From contig NZ_CM001558.1 in assembly GCF_000281895.1 (NCBI RefSeq), positions 5,708,556 through 5,772,555 on the forward strand: a DNA stretch of 64,000 bases, in the 5' to 3' direction. Both the position numbers and the translations under genes were made by a program. The DNA is from Pseudomonas fluorescens Q2-87. GTDB lineage: Bacteria > Pseudomonadota > Gammaproteobacteria > Pseudomonadales > Pseudomonadaceae. Shown here piece by piece: positions 9,565 through 18,646 of this stretch (positions are counted from its first letter, which is position 1; the number at the start of each line of letters is the position of its first letter). Under the pieces are notes generated by a model. It saw only the letters and a program-made list of their open reading frames with translations. It did not search any database and was not told the DNA's origin.

Positions 9565-10083
9565 TCAGTTCGTTGTCTGGCGCAGCAGCATGGTGCCGTC
9601 GCGCTGGGTAAATTCAAGTTTGTTCAGGGCGCTCATGCCCAGCAGCACTTGCGTGCCGCCCAGGCCTGGCGCCACCAGGGCACGGACATCGCGCAACACG
9701 ATGTCACCCAATTGCAACCGGTCGATGCGGGTGCGATAGCCCTCGCTCAAACCGTTGGCGGTACTCAATGTCACGCCGAAACCTTTTTCCAGCTTGAGGC
9801 GCTCGGCCAGCTCCACCGGAATTGCCACGTCGGTGGCCCCCGTGTCGAGCATGAAATCCACCGGTTGGCCATTGATCTGGCCGCTGGCAACAAAATGCCC
9901 TTGTTTATTGCCGACCAGCTTTACCTCGATAAATCCTTCGCCTCTTTGCGAATACACCTGGGCATTCGGGTTCTGCTGACGCTGCTCCCATTGAGCAAAG
10001 AATCGTGTAGCCAGGAACAACGCCGCACACCAGGCCACAATCATCAGCACCCGGCCGGCACGCTTGCCCGGCGGCTGGCTCAC
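9565..10083 (-). CDS. Retropepsin-like membrane aspartic protease (clan AA)
   Basis: A 172-residue protein with one N-terminal membrane segment (about 13-30) and a single retropepsin-like domain. The catalytic triplet is DTG at residues 80-82, in [14 protein letters not shown], and [12 protein letters not shown] is the C-terminal flap-type motif. A single-domain protease of this kind must dimerise to be active. The start is the GTG at 10083, overlapping the upstream stop by 4 bp; longer frames run through the neighbour. The gene ends 10 bp before parC. Substrate unknown; the catalytic domain is predicted to face the periplasm. Confidence 0.8.
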   Translation of the reverse strand: MSQPPGKRAGRVLMIVAWCAALFLATRFFAQWEQRQQNPNAQVYSQRGEGFIEVKLVGNKQGHFVASGQINGQPVDFMLDTGATDVAIPVELAERLKLEKGFGVTLSTANGLSEGYRTRIDRLQLGDIVLRDVRALVAPGLGGTQVLLGMSALNKLEFTQRDGTMLLRQTTN

Positions 10084-11066
10084 GGCGAGGCGCTCCAGCC
10101 ACCGTCCGGCGCGGCGAAGCGCCAGATGATCGGCCGCGTTTCGCCGTCGGCGCGGGCGCCGTCGTTGTTGTCCAGGCCGATCCAGGCGCCTGTGGCGTCC
10201 ACCACCAGCGCTTCGGCCAGCCCGTAGGCCTGCGAGTAGCGGCGATTGTCCTGCAACGCCTCGGCGGCGAACGACCAACACCGCTCCACTTGAGCGGTCT
10301 GCGGATCACGCCGACAGATCTGAAAAGCGTTGCGTTCCAGGGTAAATAGCTTGCCATCGAACAACGACAGATCGGCGAAATCCCGCGAAACCGCCTTGGC
10401 CTTGGGGAACTGCGCCGGCTGCATCTCCAGCCCCGCTTCGCTCAGCAACACGCAATTGCCCTCGCAGTCCCACACCGTTTGCTGGCGCTTGATCAGCAGC
10501 AGCCCACGACGTTCGCGCTCGGCCGCCAGCCACAGCTGGTCGCCGGCCGGGTTGATCGCCAAGCCTTCGAACAGAGCATTGAAATGCAGCAACATACCGC
10601 TGGCCCGGGCCTGGCGAATCAACGTCGGGGCGATTTTCAACCACGATGCCTCGCCTGTCGGCGCCACTTGCAACACCGCGGCATGCGACTCGCTGACCAC
10701 ATAGCGATTGCCGGCGCTGTCACAACTGATGCCCTCGAAATCCAACTCGCCACCGCGCAGGAACGAAGCGGCCCAAGTCCGGGAGCGCAAGCCCCAGGGC
10801 AAACCATTGTCGGGCACCGCCGGAACGTCGATATCCACCACGTCGGCCTGCCAGACCGGCGCATCGGAAAGCGCGAGGCGATAAATTCGGTCATCGTCGC
10901 GATCGGACACCGTCCACATTTCGCCGCCGCACAGCGCCAGCCCGGACAGGTTGCCGCCGCGCATGCCATCCACGGCGTGCTCGGACAGCAACTTCAACTC
11001 AGGCGCGGGCCCGGCGACTACCACCCCCGCCCACAGCAATAACGCCAGGGCGAAACCGTTGCGCAT
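10080..11066 (-). CDS. Esterase-like activity of phytase family protein
   Basis: A 328-residue secreted protein. The Sec signal peptide ends near residue 18 (VVAGPAPEL). The body looks like a beta-propeller of the phytase-like family, with LSGLALCGGEMWTVSDRDDD near residue 40 and GGELDFEGISCD around residue 105. The family name comes from similarity; no phytase activity is shown. Its ATG overlaps the parE stop (TGATG), and its stop overlaps the protease start by 4 bp, so the parE, phytase-like, protease and parC genes are probably translated in series. Confidence 0.75.
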   Translation of the reverse strand: MRNGFALALLLWAGVVVAGPAPELKLLSEHAVDGMRGGNLSGLALCGGEMWTVSDRDDDRIYRLALSDAPVWQADVVDIDVPAVPDNGLPWGLRSRTWAASFLRGGELDFEGISCDSAGNRYVVSESHAAVLQVAPTGEASWLKIAPTLIRQARASGMLLHFNALFEGLAINPAGDQLWLAAERERRGLLLIKRQQTVWDCEGNCVLLSEAGLEMQPAQFPKAKAVSRDFADLSLFDGKLFTLERNAFQICRRDPQTAQVERCWSFAAEALQDNRRYSQAYGLAEALVVDATGAWIGLDNNDGARADGETRPIIWRFAAPDGGWSASP

Positions 11067-12970
11067 CAGGCCAGCACCTCGGCCAGGTCACCTTTGGACT
11101 CCAGCCAGGACTTGCGGTCGCCGGCGCGTTTCTTCGCCAGCAGCATGTCCATCATTTCCGAGGTCGCTTCAAAATCATCCAGGGTCAACTGCACCAGGCG
11201 ACGGGTGTTGGGGTCCATGGTGGTTTCGCGCAGCTGCGGCGGGTTCATTTCGCCCAGGCCCTTGAATCGGGTGACCTGGGGCTTGCCGCGCTTCTTCTCG
11301 GCCACCAGGCGGTCGAGGATGCCATCGCGCTCGGCTTCGTCGAGGGCGTAGTAGATTTCCTTGCCCAGGTCGATCCGGTAGAGCGGCGGCATCGCGACGT
11401 AGACGTGACCGGCATCCACCAGCGGACGGAAATGCTGGACGAACAAGGCGCAGAGCAACGTGGCGATGTGCAAGCCGTCGGAGTCGGCGTCGGCGAGAAT
11501 GCAGATCTTGCCGTAGCGCAGTTGACTCATGTCTTCGGCGCCCGGGTCGACCCCGATGGCGACGGCGATGTTATGCACTTCCTGGCTGGCCAGCACTTCA
11601 CTGCCGTCCACTTCCCAGGTGTTGAGGATCTTGCCCCGCAGCGGCAGGATCGCTTGGAACTCCTTGTCCCGCGCCTGCTTGGCCGAGCCGCCGGCGGAGT
11701 CACCTTCCACCAGGAACAGCTCGGAACGCATCGGGTCCTGCCCGGCGCAATCGGCGAGCTTGCCCGGCAAGGCCGGCCCCTGGGTGATGCGCTTGCGCTC
11801 GACCTTCTTGCTGGCCTTGAGCCGACGGCCGGCGTTGTTGATCGCCAGCTCCGCCAGGGCCAGGCCGGTTTCCGGGTTGGCGTTGAGCCAAAGGCTGAAC
11901 GCGTCCTTGACCACTCCGGAAACAAACGCCGCCGCCTCACGGGACGACAGGCGCTCCTTGGTCTGGCCGGAGAACTGTGGCTCCTGCATCTTCATCGACA
12001 GCACGAACGCAATGCGTTCCCAGACGTCTTCCGGCGCCAGCTTCACGCCACGGGGCAGCAAGTTGCGGAACTCGCAGAACTCACGCATGGCATCCAGCAG
12101 CCCCTGGCGCAAGCCGTTGACGTGGGTGCCGCCCTGGGCCGTGGGGATCAGGTTGACGTAGCTTTCCTGGACACTTTCGCCACCTTCGGGCAGCCACAAC
12201 AACGCCCAATCCACGGCTTCCTTGTTACCGGCCAGGCTGCCGCAGAACGGCTCGTCGGGCAGGCGTTCGAAACCGTTGACCGCGTCCACCAGGTAAGAGC
12301 GCAGGCCGTCTTCGTAATGCCACTCGACTTTCTCGCCGGTGGCCTTGTCCTCGAAACTGACCAGCAGCCCCGGGCACAACACGGCCTTGGCCTTGAGCAC
12401 ATGCTTGAGGCGACTGACGGAGAACTTCGGCGAATCGAAGTACTTCGGGTCCGGCGCGAAATACACGCTGGTCCCGGTGTTGCGCTTGCCGACGGTGCCG
12501 ACCACTTCCAGCTCGGTGGCCTTGTAGCCGTCGGCGAACGTCATCTGGTATTCGTTGCCGTCACGCTTGACCCGCACCCGGACCTGGGTCGACAAGGCGT
12601 TGACCACGGAAATACCCACCCCGTGCAAACCGCCGGAGAACTGATAGTTCTTGTTGGAAAACTTACCGCCGGCGTGGAGCTTGGTAAGAATCAGCTCGAC
12701 GCCCGACACGCCCTCTTCAGGGTGAATGTCCACCGGCATGCCGCGGCCATCGTCGCTGACTTCCAGGGAATGGTCGGCGTGCAGGATGACCTGCACCGAC
12801 TTCGCATGCCCGGCCAAGGCTTCGTCGACACTGTTGTCGATGACTTCCTGGGCGAGGTGGTTCGGCCGACTGGTGTCGGTGTACATGCCGGGGCGCTTGC
12901 GCACCGGGTCGAGGCCCGAGAGGACTTCGATGGCGTCTGCGTTATAAGAGCTAGCGCTGGGAGTGGCCAT
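11066..12970 (-). CDS. parE: DNA topoisomerase IV subunit B
   Basis: A 634-residue ATPase subunit of topoisomerase IV. The GHKL ATP-binding motifs are visible: EVIDNSVDEALAG, DDGRGMPVDIH and GGLHGVGISVVNALS. The TOPRIM metal-binding motifs are EGDSAGG and DADSDG. The length matches Pseudomonas ParE. It is first in a tightly packed group that ends with parC, which differs from E. coli, where parE and parC are separate. Confidence 0.98.
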   Translation of the reverse strand: MATPSASSYNADAIEVLSGLDPVRKRPGMYTDTSRPNHLAQEVIDNSVDEALAGHAKSVQVILHADHSLEVSDDGRGMPVDIHPEEGVSGVELILTKLHAGGKFSNKNYQFSGGLHGVGISVVNALSTQVRVRVKRDGNEYQMTFADGYKATELEVVGTVGKRNTGTSVYFAPDPKYFDSPKFSVSRLKHVLKAKAVLCPGLLVSFEDKATGEKVEWHYEDGLRSYLVDAVNGFERLPDEPFCGSLAGNKEAVDWALLWLPEGGESVQESYVNLIPTAQGGTHVNGLRQGLLDAMREFCEFRNLLPRGVKLAPEDVWERIAFVLSMKMQEPQFSGQTKERLSSREAAAFVSGVVKDAFSLWLNANPETGLALAELAINNAGRRLKASKKVERKRITQGPALPGKLADCAGQDPMRSELFLVEGDSAGGSAKQARDKEFQAILPLRGKILNTWEVDGSEVLASQEVHNIAVAIGVDPGAEDMSQLRYGKICILADADSDGLHIATLLCALFVQHFRPLVDAGHVYVAMPPLYRIDLGKEIYYALDEAERDGILDRLVAEKKRGKPQVTRFKGLGEMNPPQLRETTMDPNTRRLVQLTLDDFEATSEMMDMLLAKKRAGDRKSWLESKGDLAEVLA

Positions 12971-13011
12971 GGGGTCTCGTCGTCAGTGTTCAATGAAAAA
13001 GGGGCGATGGC

Positions 13012-13620
13012 TCACAGCGACGTGAAGTCGATCGCCTGGTACAAATCGGCGCCAATACCGGCAAAACTCAGCAGCGCCGGCAACTGCTGGGCAAACCCTT
13101 GGAAACTGTGGTCGCCGCCAGCCTGGATGCGCAAGGCACAAGCGCGGTAATACTGCTGGGCGTGGCGATAATCCAGCGTTTCGTCCCCGGTTTGCAACCA
13201 TACCTGATACCGCTGCGAATCCCGGGGCGCCGGCACTTCCAGTTCGGCCAGGGCCGTGACGTGGTCGTGGGTCAGTTCCCAGGTTTCGTCGGTGTACAAA
13301 TTCTTCTGCGTGCCCAGGTAGCCGTCGAACATGCGATGCGGGCTGACAGCAGGGTTGATCAGCAGGGCCTTGAGGCCGTGGCGTTCGGCCAAGTGAGTGG
13401 CATAGTAGCCGCCGAGCGAGCTGCCGACTAGCAGCGGCCGATCCAGTTGTGCAATCGCCTGTTCCAGCTGACCGATGGCTTGGCGGGGATGGTGGTGCAG
13501 GGCTGGAACTTGTAGGTGGTCGCTCAGGCCCAGTTGCGCCATTACGTCGATTAGCTGGCGGGCCTTGGTCGAGGCTGGGGCGCTGTTGAAGCCGTGGATA
13601 TAAAGGATAGAACCCGACAT
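13012..13620 (-). CDS. yqiA: YqiA/YcfP-family alpha/beta hydrolase
   Basis: A 202-residue esterase-like protein. It begins MSGSILYIHGFNSAP, with the HGF oxyanion motif, and has the nucleophile elbow GSSLGG near residue 65. A catalytic His is likely in GGDHSFQGF near the C-terminus. The start is the ATG at 13620; the frame extends 29 codons upstream into repeat sequence. It lies 41 bp upstream of parE, as in E. coli and P. aeruginosa. The physiological ester is unknown. Confidence 0.85.
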   Translation of the reverse strand: MSGSILYIHGFNSAPASTKARQLIDVMAQLGLSDHLQVPALHHHPRQAIGQLEQAIAQLDRPLLVGSSLGGYYATHLAERHGLKALLINPAVSPHRMFDGYLGTQKNLYTDETWELTHDHVTALAELEVPAPRDSQRYQVWLQTGDETLDYRHAQQYYRACALRIQAGGDHSFQGFAQQLPALLSFAGIGADLYQAIDFTSL

Positions 13621-13713
13621 TGCCGACTCCCTGGGTGTTGGGCAAAGGCCGGAGTTTACAGGGAGTTTATGGGGGTTTGGGGGTGATCTGTTCATACAAG
13701 ACAACACAAAACC

Positions 13714-13757
13714 CTGTGGCGAGGGGATTTATCCCCGTTGGGGCGCGAAGCGGCCCC
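13714..13757. repeat. Single REP element
   Basis: tgtggcgaggggatttatcc followed by the gcgcgaagcggc hairpin matches the left half of the REPINs in this window. Confidence 0.7.
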
Positions 13758-13772
13758 CTACAGCTGGATTGG

Positions 13773-14075
13773 GTACATATCCATTTCTGCGGTAACGGCC
13801 ACTTAGGGTTCCGCCCTGACGGCGGGTCACTTTCGAAAAGCGCGAAAGTAACCAAAGCGCTTCATGCCCCACCACTCGGCACCTCGCCTAGGCTCGGTGT
13901 GCCCTCACTCCGGCATTGCTCCGTGGGCCCGCTGCGAAGGGCCATCCATGGCCCAGCGCAGCTATCCCGGCATCCATGCCGGGATGCCCACTCCACAATG
14001 CCTGCGTTCGGCCAGCGTGGTTAATGGGGCGCTGAAATCAACGTCCGACGCGAGGCGGCCTGAGAGCCGGCCTGG
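13773..14075 (+). repeat. 303-bp structured intergenic element, copy A
   Basis: First of three copies (see 14936 and 15373, both inverted relative to this one). It runs from gtacatatccatttctgcgg to gagagccggcctgg. It contains several compact hairpins: ctttcg/cgaaag, the dyad ggccatggatggcc, and a dyad around cccggcatccatgccggg. Short open frames cross it, but they are not kept in frame between copies, so I treat it as non-coding. Confidence 0.8.
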
Positions 14076-14095
14076 TTTAGGGTGATCGCGTTTCT

Positions 14096-14120
14096 CCAGT
14101 GGGAGCGGGCTTGCTCGCTT
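14096..14120. repeat. REP half-site
   Basis: Matches gtgggagcgggcttgctcgc, one arm of the REPIN family. It lies just beyond the 3' end of the DUF6124 gene. Confidence 0.6.
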
Positions 14121-14135
14121 TTGCGCGCGGTGTGG

Positions 14136-14495
14136 TCAGGGTTGTGTGTTGACGTTGTCCAGCATCCGATTTGCCAATAAAGCGCCCAGCTCGATCAGTT
14201 GCTGAATGCCAAGGGCAACATGGCGTCGCGAGCCTTCCAGGTCGAAGGCAAGGTCGCTGACCATGGCGTCGGCTGAAGCCAAGGTTTCGCTGAGGTTGGC
14301 CAGTAGGCTTTCGGTGTCGACGCCGTTCACGACGGTGAACAGTTGACCTGAGGGCTGTTTCTTTTTGGCTTGAGGTTTGGGGTCGAGATAGTGGTCGATG
14401 GCGCGTTTGGCGGCTTCATCAAGCTTCGGGGAAATCTGGCTGGCATCGGAAGAGATGGAATCGTTTTTTGTTGGCCCAGAGTTATCTTCATACAT
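14136..14495 (-). CDS. DUF6124 family protein
   Basis: A 119-residue soluble protein. The N-terminus is charged and Ser-rich, with a Lys-rich linker (PKPQAKKKQ) around residue 40. The C-terminal part is helical: ESLLANLSETLASADAMVSD, then a helix ending in IELGALLANRMLD. This matches the DUF6124 family of small proteins found in pseudomonads. An RBS (GGAGCG) precedes the ATG with normal spacing. The only real gene in a 2-kb repeat island, it is flanked by inverted copies of the 303-bp element. Function unknown. Confidence 0.75.
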   Translation of the reverse strand: MYEDNSGPTKNDSISSDASQISPKLDEAAKRAIDHYLDPKPQAKKKQPSGQLFTVVNGVDTESLLANLSETLASADAMVSDLAFDLEGSRRHVALGIQQLIELGALLANRMLDNVNTQP

Positions 14496-14681
14496 GTTGG
14501 CGCTCCATTAAGATTGAAATAAAGCCCCTTTTTTTCAGGTTTCCAGGCCTGGCCGCTGAATTTGCAGCGACGGAAAAAGATTAGCGACAGCCCTTCCCAC
14601 CCGGCAACCGCCAGAGCTCGTCGGAAAAGTCTGCTCGAATGTCGGACCACTCCCACAAATCTGGCCGGCTGTCAGGCCGCC

Positions 14682-14778
14682 ATCGCGAGCAAGCTCGCTC
14701 CCACAATGGACCTCCTGTAACACAAGGTCTGTGTACACCAGCGATCCACTGTGGGAGCGGGCTTGCTCGCGAAAGCGG
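14682..14778. repeat. REPIN
   Basis: catcgcgagcaagctcgctc and its inverted partner flank a spacer containing cctcctgtaacacaaggtct. Nearly the same spacer occurs in the REPIN at 19948-20046, so both derive from one amplified unit. Confidence 0.85.
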
Positions 14779-14935
14779 TGGGTCAGTTTGCATCAGCATT
14801 GCATGTGCCGCCGTCTTCGCGAGCAGGCTCGCTCCCACAATGGGGTCGGGGTACGACCATAGAACCAGGTCGGCTGTAAGGCCGTCTTCGCGAGCAAGCC
14901 AGCTCCCACAATGGGATCGGAGTACGACAAAAGAG

Positions 14936-15238
14936 CCAGGCCGGCTCTCAGGCCGCCTCGCGGCGGACGTTGATTTCGGCGCCCCGTTAACCACGCTGGC
15001 CGAACGCAGGCATTGCGCAGTGGGCATCCCGGCATGGATGCCGGGATAGCCGCGCTGGGCCATGGATGGCCCTTCGCGGCGGGCCCCACGGAGCAATGCC
15101 GGAGTGAGGGCATGCCGAGCCTAGGCGAGGCACCAAGTGGTGGGGCAAAAGCGCTTTGGTTACTTTCGCGCTTTTCGAAAGTGACCCGCCGTCAGGGCGG
15201 AACCATAAGTAGCCGTTACCGCAGAAATGGATATGTAC
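14936..15238 (-). repeat. 303-bp structured element, copy B
   Basis: Inverted copy of 13773-14075. It differs by small substitutions and a single-base insertion (gggcccc against gggccc) that breaks the reading frame seen in copies A and C. Confidence 0.8.
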
Positions 15239-15372
15239 TCAATCAGGCCGCCATCGCGAGCAGGCTCGCTCCCACAATGGGGTCGGGGTACGACCATAGA
15301 ACCAGGTCGGTTGTAAGGCCGTCTTCGCGAGCAAGCCCGCTCCCACAATGGGATCGGAGTACGACAAAAGAG

Positions 15373-15675
15373 CCAGGCCGGCTCTCAGGCCGCCTCGCGG
15401 CGGACGTTGATCTCGGCGCCCCGTTAACCACGCTGGCCGAACGCAGGCATTGTGGAGTGGGCATCCCGGCATGGATGCCGGGATAGCTGCGCTGGGCCAT
15501 GGATGGCCCTTCGCGGCGGGCCCACGGAGCAATGCCGGAGTGAGGGCATGCCGAGCCTAGGCGAGGCACCAAGTGGTGGGGCATAAAGCGTTTTGCTTAC
15601 TTTTGCGCTTCTCAAAAGTGAGACGCCGTAAGGGCGGAACCATAAGTAGCCGTTACCGCAGAAATGGATATGTAC
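15373..15675 (-). repeat. 303-bp structured element, copy C
   Basis: Second inverted copy, in the second tandem unit. The end nearest cpdA has diverged (ttttgcgcttctcaaaagtg against the ctttcgaaaag form), so the copies are not the product of a very recent duplication. Confidence 0.8.
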
Positions 15676-15686
15676 TCAACCAAACC

Positions 15687-16502
15687 TCAGTACCCGTCGG
15701 ACTCATAGTCCGGAGTAAAAGCAAACCCAACCACCCGCTCAACCCCCGTCTCCAACCGCCCATCCGGCCAAAGCCGCAACCACCGATACCCAGGCGCCTG
15801 CGAGCCCACCGCAAAATCCTCACTCCCAGGCTCAAACTGAATACAAGTCGAAGGCGAAGCCAACAACCGAACGCCCCCGCGCACCTGGTCAACCTCCTGA
15901 TGCACATGCCCCCACAACACCGCCCGCACCTGAGGAAACCGATCCAGCACCGCAAACAACGCCTCAGGATTACGCAACCCAATGGGCTCCATCCACGCAC
16001 ACCCAATCGACACCGGATGATGATGCAGACAAACCAGATGATGACGCTCCGGCGCCTCGCTCAAGGCATTGGCCAACAGAATCAACTGTTCCTCAGCCAA
16101 AAAACCGGGAACCGAACCCGGCACGGCAGAATCCAGCAGCGTGATTCGCCAGTTGCCAATGTCCACCACCGGCTCGAGCAAGGTGCTCTTGACCGCCGCC
16201 TCCAGCATGACCTGCGGCTCATCATGGTTACCCGGAATCCAACGTGCGGGCGCATCGATTCGCCCACTCATCTGCCGAAACGCCTGATAAGACTCCAACG
16301 TTCCGTCCTGGGATAAATCCCCAGTGGCAAGTATCAAGTCGATGTTCGGCTGCTGATTGAGCACCAGGTCAATCACCGAGCGCAGGCTGTCACGGGTGTT
16401 CATGCCCAGCAACGACCCGTCGGCCTCGGCGAACAGGTGGCTGTCGGACAGTTGAACCAACAGCGCAGCATCAGCAGTGGTCAGGATGGATTCGTTCGGC
16501 AA
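15687..16502 (-). CDS. cpdA: 3',5'-cyclic-AMP phosphodiesterase CpdA
   Basis: A class III metallophosphoesterase that hydrolyses cAMP to AMP and so tempers Vfr/Crp signalling. The binuclear metal motifs appear in order: QLSDSHL, GDLSQDG, GNHDEP, LHHHP and GHVHQE. I chose the TTG at 16502 (271 residues) because GGGAGAGAG lies at RBS distance. A GTG at 16523 would add 7 residues. It is last in a nudF-yqiB-cpdA run, as in E. coli. Confidence 0.9.
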   Translation of the reverse strand: MPNESILTTADAALLVQLSDSHLFAEADGSLLGMNTRDSLRSVIDLVLNQQPNIDLILATGDLSQDGTLESYQAFRQMSGRIDAPARWIPGNHDEPQVMLEAAVKSTLLEPVVDIGNWRITLLDSAVPGSVPGFLAEEQLILLANALSEAPERHHLVCLHHHPVSIGCAWMEPIGLRNPEALFAVLDRFPQVRAVLWGHVHQEVDQVRGGVRLLASPSTCIQFEPGSEDFAVGSQAPGYRWLRLWPDGRLETGVERVVGFAFTPDYESDGY

Positions 16503-16625
16503 ATCGCTCTCTCCCAGGCGCACTCACGCCATTGGATGAAGCCGCAATTATGCTGGGGAAGATCGAAAGGGGAAACCCGCGAACCGGAACCGGTTCACAA
16601 CCAGGGTCCAGTATTTGAAAGACAA

Positions 16626-17078
16626 CTACCGAACGACTTCGAACTCATGCCCCAGCGCCAGACAATGACTCAGCCACTCGCCGAGGAACAGGTTCAACTG
16701 GGCCTTTTCGTCCGGCTGGTGCATCGACGCATTGGGGTAAGGATAGATGCCACGAAAGCGTCGTGCATGTTCGGCGCTGACGACTTCGGCCATGCGCGCA
16801 TCGTGATAGACCTGAACTTCCAGTTGCGGCACCGGCAACCAGGGCAGGCTGTGCTCCTGGCGCACTTGCAAGGTGGTGGTGTAGGGGCAGGTCTGCAGCA
16901 CTTCGAGGGCTAGCACGCCGAGCATCTGGTCGCCATGGGTCACGGCGATGCGGCGCGGCGCCGGGTCGTTGCGCATGTCCGGCAACAAGCGCATCAGGCG
17001 GGCGTAGTTGGCCTCACAGGCCGCCTGCAGCCCCACCAGATCGACGCGATAACGATCGCGCAGCTTGTTCAGGACCAT
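16626..17078 (-). CDS. yqiB: YqiB-type DUF1249 protein
   Basis: A 150-residue soluble protein starting VLNKLRDRYRVDL. The conserved DUF1249 features include CEANYARLMRLLP and a C-terminal LNLFLGEWLSHCL. It overlaps the end of nudF by 10 bp and precedes cpdA, the same gene order as E. coli nudF-yqiB-cpdA. Function unknown; placement suggests a link to nucleotide housekeeping, which is inference. Confidence 0.85.
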   Translation of the reverse strand: MVLNKLRDRYRVDLVGLQAACEANYARLMRLLPDMRNDPAPRRIAVTHGDQMLGVLALEVLQTCPYTTTLQVRQEHSLPWLPVPQLEVQVYHDARMAEVVSAEHARRFRGIYPYPNASMHQPDEKAQLNLFLGEWLSHCLALGHEFEVVR

Positions 17079-17686
17079 AGCCCCCTCACTTCATCGCGGT
17101 TCAAGGCCAGCCATTGCAAGGCAATAATGCTGGCCGCGTTGCAGATACGTCCGTCGCGTACAGCTTGCAAGGCATCTTCGAAAGCCCAGACCTTCACCCG
17201 AATGTCTTCGGCTTCTTCCTCCAGGCCATGCAGACCGCCGGCCCCCGTGCTGTCGCAACGCCCCAGGAACAAATGGACGAACTCATCGCTGCCGCCCGGC
17301 GATGGAAAATATTGGGTCATCGGCCAGAGCGCAGCAAAGACAAGCCCAGCTTCCTCCTGCGCTTCGCGATGAGCAACTTCTTCCGGTTGCTCGTCCTTAT
17401 CGATCAGGCCGGCCACCAGTTCCACCAGCCAAGGGTTGGTCGTCTTGCCCATGGCGCCCACGCGAAACTGCTCGATCAACACCACTTCATCGCGCTGCGG
17501 ATCGTAGGGCAGCACGCACACCGCGTCATGGCGCACGAACAGTTCACGCCTGATTTCACGGCTCATGCCACCGGCGAACAATTCATGACGCAGGTGGACG
17601 CGGTCGAGCTTGTAGAAACCCTGGAAGCAGTTCTCGCGCTTGACGATGTCCACGGTGCTCGGCGTGGCGTTGGTGAAGTCGGTCAT
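17069..17686 (-). CDS. nudF: ADP-ribose pyrophosphatase (Nudix)
   Basis: A 205-residue Nudix hydrolase. The Nudix box begins at GLIDKDEQPEEVAHREAQEE and continues AGL, with the REAQEEAG core that binds Mg2+. The N-terminal strand region and length match the NudF subfamily, which splits ADP-ribose to AMP and ribose 5-phosphate. It is first in the nudF-yqiB-cpdA run and divergent from the lipoprotein gene at 17900. The 213-bp gap between them presumably holds both promoters; no clear boxes seen. Confidence 0.92.
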   Translation of the reverse strand: MTDFTNATPSTVDIVKRENCFQGFYKLDRVHLRHELFAGGMSREIRRELFVRHDAVCVLPYDPQRDEVVLIEQFRVGAMGKTTNPWLVELVAGLIDKDEQPEEVAHREAQEEAGLVFAALWPMTQYFPSPGGSDEFVHLFLGRCDSTGAGGLHGLEEEAEDIRVKVWAFEDALQAVRDGRICNAASIIALQWLALNRDEVRGLWS

Positions 17687-17899
17687 GACAGTCCTCGTTG
17701 CAATGGATCAATACGAGGTTCCAACCTCGGCTTCGCGCCATCCTAACGCGCTCGTACCGTTTGATGCAGCCCCTTTCCCTTCATCAGGATGGACGGCTGC
17801 GCTCAAAATCACTCTAATGAGCTTAGTGGCGAACTGATTGCCCTGCTGACAGTCGAAGCGGGTAACTTTTCGCCTTTCCCTGTTTCATGAAGGACGCCC

Positions 17900-18646
17900 A
17901 TGTCGCTTTTCAAAACTGTCTCCGTGGCCGCCATTGCCCTGACCCTGGGTGCTTGCCAAAGCCTGTTCCAACCCAACTATCGCGCCCCGCTCGAGACCAC
18001 TCGCGATGCTTCTGAGCAGTTGCAGCCCGGCTGCGCCAGTGCCGACTGCCCGCTGGTCAACATCGATACCTTGCATTTTCCCACCGAGCCCGCACTGGAC
18101 GGCATTGTCGAAAAACGCCTGCTGCAACTGACCCGCACCACCCCGGACGCACCGACGGCGCCAACGCTTTCGGCCTATCGCGAACAGTTTCTGCGCAACG
18201 CAGCGCCGCGCAACAGCAGCTATTTGCAGGCCAAGGTACGCGAGCAGCATGACGGCTTGGTGATCATCGAAGTGTCCAGCTACCTGGACACCGGCGGCGC
18301 CCACGGTACGCCGGGGCGTGGTTTCATCAACTATTCGCGCCAGCAGCATAAGGTGCTGACCCTGTCGGACATGCTGCTGCCGGGCCAGGAAGAGGCCTTC
18401 TGGAAAGCCGCCCAGGTTGCCCACAATAGTTGGCTGATCAGCACCAAGCTGGATCAGGAACCCGAGTTCTTGAAACAGTGGTCCTTCCAGAAGACTCCGC
18501 ATGTGGCGCTGACTTACGGCGGGGTGATCCTCAAGTACGAAGTGAGTACCATCGCGCCATACGCGTTGGGCCACATCGAACTGAAGATCGCTTACCCACG
18601 CCTCAATGGCATTCTCAAGCCCGAGCTGTTCCCCGGCCGTAGCTGA
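17900..18646 (+). CDS. RsiV-family (DUF3298) lipoprotein
   Basis: A 248-residue lipoprotein with a lipobox LGAC at about residues 16-19. The C-terminal half has the DUF3298/RsiV-like pattern: YLDTGGAHGTPGRGFINYSR, then LTLSDMLLPGQEEAFW. Related domains occur in RsiV anti-sigma factors and in PdaC, but here there is no sigma factor nearby and no cytoplasmic anti-sigma part. It is an outer-membrane or periplasmic lipoprotein of unknown role. Its last 32 bp overlap the convergent cytX gene. The position between nudF and thiC matches PA4972. Confidence 0.75.
   Translation: MSLFKTVSVAAIALTLGACQSLFQPNYRAPLETTRDASEQLQPGCASADCPLVNIDTLHFPTEPALDGIVEKRLLQLTRTTPDAPTAPTLSAYREQFLRNAAPRNSSYLQAKVREQHDGLVIIEVSSYLDTGGAHGTPGRGFINYSRQQHKVLTLSDMLLPGQEEAFWKAAQVAHNSWLISTKLDQEPEFLKQWSFQKTPHVALTYGGVILKYEVSTIAPYALGHIELKIAYPRLNGILKPELFPGRS

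Larger units (their letters stand above)
14821..15680. repeat. Tandem duplication, 437-bp period
   Basis: Two direct copies, about 14821-15243 and 15258-15680, keep a constant 437-bp offset. Anchors include gagcaggctcgctcccacaa at 14821 and 15258, ccggctctcaggccgcctcg at 14941 and 15378, and atatgtactc at 15231 and 15668. Each unit carries two REP sites and one inverted 303-bp element. No gene is supported in this stretch. Confidence 0.85.

Noticed and set aside
13864..15615. Several 60-150-codon open frames in the repeat island
   Set aside because: They fall in the 303-bp elements and REPs, and the frame is not kept between copies.
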